This document shows, in pieces, positions 1 through 5,914 of a stretch of DNA of 9,975 nucleotides. The DNA is from Vulcanimicrobiia bacterium (GTDB lineage Bacteria; Vulcanimicrobiota; Vulcanimicrobiia; Vulcanimicrobiales; Vulcanimicrobiaceae): contig JANWKW010000129.1 in assembly GCA_025451135.1 (NCBI GenBank), forward strand, positions 1 to 9,975. The letters are read 5' to 3'. Under the pieces are notes generated by a model. It was not told the origin of the DNA. It saw only the letters and a list, made by a program, of their open reading frames with translations, and searched no databases. How positions within the stretch are numbered: position 1 is the first letter of the stretch; every line of letters begins with the position of its first letter. The position numbers and the translations under genes are program-made.

Positions 1-734
1 CCGCGCCCGAACCACTCGCCGTTGCCGACCGCGATCTTCGACTGGTTCAGATTGTAGCCGGCGCCCTGCGGATCCGACTTCGGATTGAGGAAGACCAGCA
101 GGCGCGATTTCTGGAACGGCTTGAGCACGAAGTTCGTGCCGACCGTGAAGAACGCGGCCGTGGCGACCCCGCCGATGAAGATCCAGAAATCGCGGACGCG
201 CGGCAAGCCGAAGTAGAACTGGGCGGTCACCACCGCGAGCAAGACCAAGGTCGTCCCGAAATCCGGCTGCTTGAGGATCAGCAAGGCCGGAATGCCGAGC
301 ACCAGCAGCGGCTTCCACAGGTCGCGCAAGCGCTCGTAGGTGCCCATGCAGAGCACGCTCGCAAGCGAGATCGCGAGCACCAGCTTGGCCGGCTCCGAGG
401 GCTGGAACGTGCCGAGCGGACCGAGTTCGATCCAGCGTTGCGCGCCGAGCGCGCTGTGCCCGCCGCGCATCACGACCAGCAACAGGATCAAGTTGAGGAT
501 GTAGAGACCGGGCGCCCAGCGCCGCCAGTTCCGATAATCGACGAACGAAAAGCCGAACATCAGCGCGAGCCCGGCGATCACGTAGAAGAGTTGCTTGTGG
601 TACTCGGCCGCCGGATGGCCGCTATGCAGGTCCGCCGATTTGATCGAGATGACGCCGATCAGCGAGACCAGCACGCACGCGAGCACGAGCGGCCAATTGA
701 AGTTGCGGAGATACCGCCGAAGATCAGCCGGCAG
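1..734 (-). CDS. rodA: RodA, SEDS-family peptidoglycan glycosyltransferase (3' end cut by window edge)
   Basis: RodA polymerises lipid II into glycan strands for lateral wall growth, working with a class B penicillin-binding protein in the inner membrane. About 244 codons are visible. SEDS signatures read in order: an NFNWPL stretch before the first membrane helix, QRWIELGP followed by QPSEPAKL, KQPDFGT, and SDPQGAGYNLNQSKIAVGNG with WFGRG at the window edge. Several hydrophobic helices lie between them. The SDPQGAGY/QSKIA signature favours RodA over FtsW. It is the last visible gene of the min operon and follows minE directly; a minCDE-rodA order is known from some clostridial-type clusters. 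The start is unclear. The reading frame is open back into minE with no ATG, GTG or TTG before the conserved NFNWPL. I give the upstream CTG (732-734), which overlaps minE by 11 bp. The first canonical in-frame start is GTG at 684-686, which would remove conserved residues and cut into the first helix. Identity is confident; the start is not. Confidence 0.93.
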   Translation of the reverse strand, partial: MPADLRRYLRNFNWPLVLACVLVSLIGVISIKSADLHSGHPAAEYHKQLFYVIAGLALMFGFSFVDYRNWRRWAPGLYILNLILLLVVMRGGHSALGAQRWIELGPLGTFQPSEPAKLVLAISLASVLCMGTYERLRDLWKPLLVLGIPALLILKQPDFGTTLVLLAVVTAQFYFGLPRVRDFWIFIGGVATAAFFTVGTNFVLKPFQKSRLLVFLNPKSDPQGAGYNLNQSKIAVGNGEWFGR

Positions 735-1155
735 GCGCGGGGCTCGCGTTGGACGGAGCGACCGCGGGCGGGGCGCTCTTCTTGCGGCGTCGGCGGCGCG
801 GGAGGGCCGGAGTCGCGGTCGAGCCGGTCGAGCCGGTCGCGGCGGCCGCTTCGACCGTCGCGGGCTCCTCGCGCTTCTTCCCGCCGTCCCCGCCGCCGCC
901 GTTGCGGTTGACGGCCAGGATCGGGACGTTGGCGAGCATCGCCAGGGCCTTGTCCTGCTGTTCGAAGTTGATCTCGATCTTATCGCGGTCGACCTCGACG
1001 TACTTGGCGATGACGTCGATGAAATCGCGCTTCATCTGCTCGATCATATCGGGCGCGAGCGACAGGTGGTCGGTCATCAGCACCAGCCGCAGCCGCTCTT
1101 TGGCGGTCTGGCTGGAGTTGGTCGGCGCGAAGAGCTTGCGGAAGAACTCGATCAC
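724..1155 (-). CDS. minE: MinE, cell division topological specificity factor, with extra C-terminal tail
   Basis: MinE stimulates MinD ATP hydrolysis, releases MinCD from the membrane and drives pole-to-pole oscillation that places the Z ring at mid-cell. The protein is 143 aa. Residues 1-9 (MIEFFRKLF) form the amphipathic membrane-binding start. TAKERLRLVLM (17-27) is the anti-MinCD contact segment. Residues 37-85, including MKRDFIDVIAKYVEVD and INFEQQ, form the dimerisation/topological specificity domain. The family is normally about 85-100 aa. Residues 86-143 are an extra low-complexity tail: a Gly run, GSTGST, an RRRRRKK patch near 120-126, and an Ala/Pro/Ser end. The GTG start overlaps the minD2 stop (GTGA) and is preceded by a clear GGAGG. 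It fits the known MinE N-terminus exactly, whereas longer in-frame reading runs through minD2. Core identity is very secure; the tail's role is unknown. Confidence 0.95.
   Translation of the reverse strand: MIEFFRKLFAPTNSSQTAKERLRLVLMTDHLSLAPDMIEQMKRDFIDVIAKYVEVDRDKIEINFEQQDKALAMLANVPILAVNRNGGGGDGGKKREEPATVEAAAATGSTGSTATPALPRRRRRKKSAPPAVAPSNASPAPAG
817..839. repeat. 9-bp tandem repeat in the minE tail
   Basis: GGTCGAGCC occurs twice in tandem (817-825, 826-834) and begins a third time (835-839). It encodes the GSTGST stretch of the MinE tail and shows that this segment can grow or shrink in whole codons. Confidence 0.6.
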
Positions 1156-1994
1156 TTCGCACCTCCGAACATCGCGCCCAGCCTGCCGAAGAAACCGGTC
1201 TCCTTGATCTCGACGGTCGGCGCGGCGACGTCTTCGCCCGCGATCTTGGCGGCGATGGCGTGGTAGGCGGCCGCGGTCGCGCCGTCCTTGCGCAAGGCGA
1301 TCGGTTCGCCGCGATTGGTCGTGACGATGATCTCGGGCTCGTCCGCGATCACGCCGAGCAGCGGCAGGCGCAGGATCGCGTTGACGTCCTCGACCGAGAG
1401 CATCTTGCCCTTCTTGACCAGGGCCGGGCGCAGGCGGTTGACGATCAGCTGCGGGCGGAACTTGTTGCCGAGCAGGCCGACCACGCGATCCACGTCGCGG
1501 ACGGCGGAGACCTCGGGCGTGCACACGACGATCGCCTCGTCGGCGCCGACCACGGCGTTCTTGAAGCCGCCCTCGATGCCGGCCGGGCAGTCGATGATGA
1601 CGTAGTCGTAGTGCTCGCGCATCCGTTCGACCAGGGCCTTCATCTTCTCGGTGTCGACCTCGTCCTTCTCGCGCGTCTGCGCCGCCGCCAGCAGCACCAG
1701 CGACGCGTTGTGCTTGTCGCGGACGATCGCGTCGTCGAGCTCCACGGTGCCGTCGAGCACGTCGAGCAGGTTGTGCTTGACGCGGCTCTCCAAGCCGAGC
1801 ACGATGTCGAGATTGCGCAGACCGACGTCCGCGTCGATCAGCGCGACGCTGCAGCCGCGCGCCGCGAGCGCGTGCCCGAGGTTCGCGGTGGTGGTGGTCT
1901 TTCCGACGCCGCCTTTGCCGGACGTGATGACGATCGCGCGGCCGCGTTTCGCCTTTTCCGCCACCGGGACGGGCTCGGGTTGGACTTCGTGCAT
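1152..1994 (-). CDS. minD: MinD paralogue 2 (septum site-determining ATPase, minE-proximal copy)
   Basis: This is a MinD/ParA-family deviant Walker A ATPase of 280 aa. MinD dimerises with ATP on the inner membrane, recruits MinC to block FtsZ assembly and is released by MinE. Visible motifs: GKGGVGKT at 26-33 with both lysines, DADVGLRNLD at 54-63, DCPAG at 135-139, PEVSAVRDVDR at 160-170 in the MinC/MinE-binding region, NRLRP at 186-190, and a C-terminal amphipathic helix GFFGRLGAMFGG (267-278) matching the membrane-targeting sequence. No key residue is missing, so it looks active. An 18-residue N-terminal extension (Pro/Glu then Lys/Arg) precedes the fold and is absent from copy 1. The start ATG (1992-1994) lies 5 bp after the copy 1 stop; the frame is open much further upstream, but that is an out-of-frame reading of copy 1. 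By eye the two copies are roughly half identical. Its stop overlaps the minE start. Confidence 0.95.
   Translation of the reverse strand: MHEVQPEPVPVAEKAKRGRAIVITSGKGGVGKTTTTANLGHALAARGCSVALIDADVGLRNLDIVLGLESRVKHNLLDVLDGTVELDDAIVRDKHNASLVLLAAAQTREKDEVDTEKMKALVERMREHYDYVIIDCPAGIEGGFKNAVVGADEAIVVCTPEVSAVRDVDRVVGLLGNKFRPQLIVNRLRPALVKKGKMLSVEDVNAILRLPLLGVIADEPEIIVTTNRGEPIALRKDGATAAAYHAIAAKIAGEDVAAPTVEIKETGFFGRLGAMFGGAK
1161..1166 (-). promoter_or_regulatory. Ribosome binding site of minE
   Basis: On the minus strand GGAGGT lies 5 nt before the GTG at 1153-1155, inside the last codons of minD2. It supports the GTG start of minE and indicates that minE is translated both by re-initiation from minD2 and by its own strong site. 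Confidence 0.7.
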
Positions 1995-1999
1995 GTGCG

Positions 2000-2794
2000 T
2001 TACCCCGCTTTCAGTACGCCGAGCAGGCGTCCGAAAAATCCTTGGTTGTCGAAATTGGTGAACGGGACGAGTTCGCCCTCTAAACGGCGCGCGATCTTCT
2101 CGTAGACGACCCGGAGCTTGTTCGCTTCGTCGAGCGCGATCGGTTCGCCGCGATTGGTCGTGTCGATCACCTCTTCGTCGTCGGGCACGACGCCGATCAG
2201 CTCGGCCGAGAGGATCTCGCAGACGTCTTCGACCGAGAGCATGTCGCCGGTCCGCACCATCTCCGGGCGCAGGCGGTTGACGATCAAGCGGATCGGGATG
2301 TTCTTCTCGGCGACCTTGCCGATCACGCGGTCGGCGTCGCGGATCGCGCTGACCTCGGGCGTCGTCACGACGATCGCCTCGTCGGCGCCGGCGATGGCGT
2401 TGCGGAAGCCGGCCTCGATGCCGGCCGGACAATCGATGAAGACGTAGTCGGCGATCTCGGCCGCCTGCTTGACGATGTTCGCGAACTGCTCTTCGGTGAT
2501 CGCGTCCTTGTCGCGCGTCTGCGCGGCCGGCAGGATCGAGAGCAGATCGCCGAAGCGCTTGTCCTTGATCAGGGCCTGGCGCAGCTGGCAGCGGCCTTCC
2601 GCGACCTCGACCACGTCGAAGACGATCCGCTTCTCGAGCCCGAGCACCAGGTCGAGGTTGCGCAGCCCGATGTCGGCGTCGATCAGGATCACGCGATGCC
2701 CGCGCTTGGCGAGGGTCGCGCCCAGGTTGGCGGTGGTCGTGGTCTTGCCGACGCCGCCCTTGCCGGAGGTGACGACGATCCTGCGGCCGCTCAT
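2000..2794 (-). CDS. minD: MinD paralogue 1 (septum site-determining ATPase, minC-proximal copy)
   Basis: MinD ATPase of 264 aa, about the usual length. Motifs: GKGGVGKT at 11-18 (deviant Walker A), DADIGLRNLD at 39-48, DCPAG at 121-125, PEVSAIRDADR at 146-156, NRLRP at 173-177, and a C-terminal membrane-targeting helix GFFGRLLGVLK at 252-262. Everything needed for ATP-dependent dimerisation, membrane binding and partner binding is present. The ATG start overlaps the minC stop as ATGA and has AAGGAG 7 nt upstream. Relative to copy 2, the largest differences lie between the DAD motif and DCPAG (residues 55-115) and in the linker before the membrane helix. Its function is inferred to be MinC recruitment. 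Whether it forms heterodimers with copy 2 cannot be told from sequence. Confidence 0.96.
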   Translation of the reverse strand: MSGRRIVVTSGKGGVGKTTTTANLGATLAKRGHRVILIDADIGLRNLDLVLGLEKRIVFDVVEVAEGRCQLRQALIKDKRFGDLLSILPAAQTRDKDAITEEQFANIVKQAAEIADYVFIDCPAGIEAGFRNAIAGADEAIVVTTPEVSAIRDADRVIGKVAEKNIPIRLIVNRLRPEMVRTGDMLSVEDVCEILSAELIGVVPDDEEVIDTTNRGEPIALDEANKLRVVYEKIARRLEGELVPFTNFDNQGFFGRLLGVLKAG

Positions 2795-3609
2795 GTGTGC
2801 GCTCCTTGGGCTTCGGGGTGAGGAAGTTTGTCGAGGGCCGCGACCAGGATGCGGCCGTCGCGCACGAAGGCCGCCTCGGGCCCGGTCGCGCCGGTCCGCT
2901 CGCCGGCGTCGGCGGCGATGCACGAGGCGATCCGGAGCTGGGTGGCCGCCAGATCGAGCGCGTAGACGCGGGCGTTGGCGTCGCCTTGGGCGCCCGCATG
3001 GGCGACCCCGCCCAGCCGGCCGAAGACGACGATGTCGCCGCTGGCCATCAGCTCGGCGCCCGGATTGACGTCGCCGACGACCACGATATTGCCGACCTGC
3101 TGCAGCGATTGGCCGCCCCGCAAGGTGCCGACGTGATAGAGCGTTCCCGGCGGCGGCTCGACGACCGTCAGGGCGGGCGGCGCGGCGACCCCGGCCGGCC
3201 GGGCGGCCGCGAGATCGGCCCGGCGGACCGACTCCTCGCCGCGCTTGCGGCGCTGGGCGATATCGGCCCGCGCACCCGCGAAGTCGGCGACCAGCGAGCG
3301 GGCCTCGTCGGAAAGGGTGATCTCGCGGCGCGGGCGCATGGCCCGGCGGCGTTCGAACTCGGCCCCGTCGACGACGGTCGCCGGAGCGAAGCCCTTGAGG
3401 GTGATGCCGCCGCCCTCGAGGATCCGGCGCAGGGCCTCGGACTGCTCGGGAGTCGGCTCGGATTCGCCGTAGACGGCCGTCGCCTCGGTGCCCCGGTAGA
3501 AGCCCGGCTGGGACGCCAGTTTGGCCTCCAATTCAAGCAAGGCCTCGGCGAAATCGCGCCCCGCGAGCACGACCTCCAGCCCCAAGCCTTTCCCTCGAAG
3601 TAACGTCAC
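2791..3609 (-). CDS. minC: MinC, septum site-determining inhibitor of FtsZ
   Basis: MinC is carried by MinD to the membrane and there blocks and disassembles FtsZ polymers. From the chosen start it is 272 aa. Residues 1-80 form the MinC N-terminal domain (GKGLGLEVVL, then DFAEALLELEAKL and FYRG). Residues 85-155 are a charged, then Ala/Pro-rich linker. Residues 157-235 are the glycine-rich beta-helix C-terminal domain, with LRGGQ, GNIVVVGDVNPGAEL, GDIVVFGRLGGVAHAG and TQLRIA. The MinD-contact motif usually written RSGQ is RGGQ here (164-167). The start is the GTG at 3607-3609: GGTGG lies 4 nt upstream and it aligns with the usual MinC N-terminus. The frame stays open to a TTG at 3684, but those 25 extra residues (Arg-rich, no family match) look untranslated. 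It is the first gene of the operon, facing the divergent regulatory region. Confidence 0.93.
   Translation of the reverse strand: MTLLRGKGLGLEVVLAGRDFAEALLELEAKLASQPGFYRGTEATAVYGESEPTPEQSEALRRILEGGGITLKGFAPATVVDGAEFERRRAMRPRREITLSDEARSLVADFAGARADIAQRRKRGEESVRRADLAAARPAGVAAPPALTVVEPPPGTLYHVGTLRGGQSLQQVGNIVVVGDVNPGAELMASGDIVVFGRLGGVAHAGAQGDANARVYALDLAATQLRIASCIAADAGERTGATGPEAAFVRDGRILVAALDKLPHPEAQGAHT
2802..2807 (-). promoter_or_regulatory. Ribosome binding site of minD paralogue 1
   Basis: Minus-strand AAGGAG, 7 nt before the ATG at 2792-2794, within the last codons of minC. It fixes the start of this MinD copy. Confidence 0.65.
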
Positions 3610-3835
3610 AATTCCACCGGCGTCTTCACAGTTGGCTTCGGGTTGGGCCCGCCTGATGCGGACCCCTGCGCGCTCCACAAGCAACCCACAAGATTATCGC
3701 GTTGTCCACACGAACTCCACAGGTTCACCCCCAAGACTAGACCCTGTGAAAAGTAACGCGGAGCCCCGTTCGGACGTTGAAAGAGGACGCACCGCAACAA
3801 TCGGCCCCGTATCAGGGTAAAGGATAGCGATTCGC
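3610..3835. promoter_or_regulatory. Divergent intergenic region between the min operon and the M48 gene
   Basis: This 226-bp gap separates divergently transcribed genes and must carry the promoters of both the min operon (minus) and the M48-DUF697 pair (plus). It is less GC-rich than the coding sequence on either side. On the minus strand a GATAAT sequence (3693-3698) could be a -10 element for minC, but no good -35 lies at normal spacing. On the plus strand TTGAAA (3777-3782) resembles a -35 without a clear -10, and AGGA (3821-3824 area) is a distant ribosome binding site for the M48 gene. The repeated CCACA motifs inside are listed separately. No RNA gene or small ORF is convincing here. 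Confidence 0.5.
3671..3721 (+). promoter_or_regulatory. Cluster of four DnaA-box-like motifs with helical phasing
   Basis: Four 9-mers on the plus strand end in CCACA at 3679, 3690, 3710 and 3721, giving spacings of 11, 20 and 11 bp, close to whole DNA turns, so all face the same side of the helix. The third, TTGTCCACA (3702-3710), matches the DnaA-box consensus TTATNCACA at all but one position and equals the form common in GC-rich genomes. The others (CGCTCCACA, CAACCCACA, AACTCCACA) keep only the 3' half. A further weak inverted motif, CTTTTCACA on the minus strand, lies at 3745-3753. The cluster brackets the GATAAT at 3693-3698. It may be a DnaA-controlled promoter or titration site, or a repeat site for another regulator. 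Confidence 0.4.
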
Positions 3836-5899
3836 ATGCTTCGCCGTATCGTTCCGTTCGTCGTCACTCTCACGCTGCTGGCCAACATGGTCCCGCAGCC
3901 CGCGCTCGCCATGTCGACCCAGGCCGAGATCGCGGCCGGGCAGGCGGCCGACTCGGACATCGTCCAGACGTACGTGATCGAGACCGATCCGCTGCTCAAC
4001 GCCTACGTCAAATCGATCGGCGATAAGCTCTTCGCCGGGACGGCGCGCAAGGACGTCCCGTACAACATCAAGATCATCAAGGCCGGCGACGTCAACGCGT
4101 TCTCGACCCTGGGCGGCTACGTCTACGTCTACGAAGGCCTGATCGACTTCGTGCAGAGCGACGACGAGCTCGCCGGCGTGATCGGCCACGAGACCGGCCA
4201 CATCGAGCGCCGCCACGTGGTCAGCGGACAGGCCAAGGCGCAGGCGCTCAATCTGCTCTTCGGCATCGCCTCGCTGTTCTCGCCGTTCCTCTACAACTTC
4301 GGCAACCTCATCCAAGCCGGCATCCAGCAGAAGATGTCGCGCGCCGACGAGATCCAGGCCGATCGCTACGGCCTGCAGCTGATGTCGCGAGCCGGCTACG
4401 ATCCGCAGGCGATGCTCACGATGCTCGACCATCTCGGCACGCTCGAAGACGAGCACAGCGACATCGTGACGCGGTACCTGGCCGATCACCCGGCCTCGCC
4501 CGACCGCATCAAGCATCTGGTCGGCTATCCCGAACTGGATCCGACCAAGGTCACGACCGACCAGCTGCTCGTGCAGGCCGTCAGCGACGAAGAGCGCGCG
4601 CGCTACCACGTCGCGATGCTCGAACTGCAGCAAGTGCTCAAGAAGGATCCGGGCAACGCCGAAGCGCTGCTCAAGCTCGGACAGGCGCAGCTCGCGCTCG
4701 GCCAGACCAGCAAGAGCGAACAGACCTTGGCCGAGGCCGCGCAGAAGGGCAACGGCGCGACCCAAGCGGTCGCCCAGGAGCGCATCACCGCGCTGCGTTC
4801 GATCGACTCGCGCCGCGTCTCGCTGACGCGGCCCAACCTCGACCGCCTGCGCACCGCCTTGAACGAAGCGCAGCAGCAGCTGCAGGTCGCGGCCAGCCAG
4901 ATCCAGGTCCGGCGCGACCAGGGCCGCGCGCAGCTCAAGAATCTCCAGGCGCGGGTCGACGCGATCGGCTACGAACTCCCCGATCTGAGCAACGTCCAGA
5001 TCCGCAACGGATCGCGCATCGAGGCGATCGTCAAGAACCTCGAAGGCATGTCGCGCGCGCTCAACAGCGGCATGGACGACGCCGGCAACGCCATCGGCGG
5101 TCCCGGCTCGCTCGATCGCGGCAAGGAGAGCGGTCTGCTGCGCGAGAGCGCGGACGTCCTCAAGCAGATGCGCGCGCCGCTGGATGCGGCCCCGATCCCG
5201 ACCGACTCGCTGGCGGTGCTGCCGTCGTATCCGGCGATGCTGCAGAACATCAGCGACGCAGACGCGGACATGCTGCGCGGCGTCGACGCCGGACGCGCAT
5301 CGGTCCTGATGATCGACCAGGCGATGGGCGATCTCGACGAGTTCCTGCGCCCGCTCCAGCACGCCCAGATGAACTTCAGCGGCGATATCTCGCAACTCGA
5401 CTACAACGCGATCGTGCCGCTGATGCAGAAGGCGAACGACTCGATCAACAAGGCCGCGACCGCCGCGGCGCAGTCCGCCCAGCTCTACAACATGGCCCGC
5501 TCGCGCCAGCTCCAGACGCGCGTCGCGATGCTCGGCCTGGGCACATCGCCCGAGCGCTACGCGACCCTGCGCTACGCGCTCGGCAACCGCTTCTCCAGCG
5601 ACGACGGCACCTACGACGGCATCAGCTGGGACGCGATGATCAAGCAGAACCTCAACCCCGGCGACGTGACCGTAGCGACGATCGTCGCCGCCGACACCAA
5701 GACCACCACGCAGGCGATCATCGACGACGCCAAGCTCAACCACCGGTCGATGGTCGACGAGGCCAACGCGCGCGGCATGCACGCCTGGCCGCTCGAGATC
5801 TTCACCGGTTTGATGTACCTCGACTACACCGACGATCCGGCAGACGAGACGCGCCGCAACGGCGACGCGGCGAGTCCGGCCGGCATCACACCTATGTAA
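3836..5899 (+). CDS. Secreted M48-family zinc metalloprotease with long C-terminal region
   Basis: 687 aa. Residues 1-25 form a signal peptide (Arg-Arg, hydrophobic core, ALA cleavage site), so it should act outside the inner membrane. The M48 domain spans about 30-235: NAFSTLGGYVYVYEGL (87-102), zinc motif HETGH (118-122), the third zinc ligand in ADEIQADRYG (Glu172), and ADHPASPDRI (216-225). This places it near the BepA/LoiP-type periplasmic proteases, which handle outer-membrane or envelope proteins; the exact substrate is unknown. Residues 255-320 look like a TPR-type helical pair (DPGNAEALLKLGQAQLALGQ). Residues 330-375 are Gln/Ala/Arg-rich and likely coiled coil. Residues 380-687 are mostly helical and match no family I recognise. 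The ATG start gives the signal peptide directly; an AGGA lies about 11 nt upstream. It probably forms a transcription unit with the DUF697 gene 15 bp downstream. Confidence 0.88.
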   Translation: MLRRIVPFVVTLTLLANMVPQPALAMSTQAEIAAGQAADSDIVQTYVIETDPLLNAYVKSIGDKLFAGTARKDVPYNIKIIKAGDVNAFSTLGGYVYVYEGLIDFVQSDDELAGVIGHETGHIERRHVVSGQAKAQALNLLFGIASLFSPFLYNFGNLIQAGIQQKMSRADEIQADRYGLQLMSRAGYDPQAMLTMLDHLGTLEDEHSDIVTRYLADHPASPDRIKHLVGYPELDPTKVTTDQLLVQAVSDEERARYHVAMLELQQVLKKDPGNAEALLKLGQAQLALGQTSKSEQTLAEAAQKGNGATQAVAQERITALRSIDSRRVSLTRPNLDRLRTALNEAQQQLQVAASQIQVRRDQGRAQLKNLQARVDAIGYELPDLSNVQIRNGSRIEAIVKNLEGMSRALNSGMDDAGNAIGGPGSLDRGKESGLLRESADVLKQMRAPLDAAPIPTDSLAVLPSYPAMLQNISDADADMLRGVDAGRASVLMIDQAMGDLDEFLRPLQHAQMNFSGDISQLDYNAIVPLMQKANDSINKAATAAAQSAQLYNMARSRQLQTRVAMLGLGTSPERYATLRYALGNRFSSDDGTYDGISWDAMIKQNLNPGDVTVATIVAADTKTTTQAIIDDAKLNHRSMVDEANARGMHAWPLEIFTGLMYLDYTDDPADETRRNGDAASPAGITPM

Positions 5900-5914
5900 G
5901 GATTGCGGCACGAC

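Noticed and set aside
1260..2105. Plus-strand open frame of 281 codons across the minD copies
   Set aside because: It is the antisense shadow of minD2; the translation is Asp/His/Val/Arg-rich without any domain, while the minus strand encodes unmistakable MinD.
1995..2999. An N-terminal extension of the second MinD to give a 615-residue protein
   Set aside because: The extra 334 residues are an out-of-frame reading of minD1 and the end of minC, rich in Arg and Pro. MinD2 begins naturally at the ATG at 1992-1994.
2797..3603. Plus-strand open frame of 268 codons opposite minC
   Set aside because: Mirror reading of minC with shadow-type composition; the minC motifs on the minus strand account for the sequence.
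3671..3753. Chromosomal replication origin
   Set aside because: There is only one near-consensus DnaA box, no AT-rich unwinding element, and no dnaA, dnaN or other origin-linked genes in the window. Kept only as a possible DnaA-responsive promoter or titration site.
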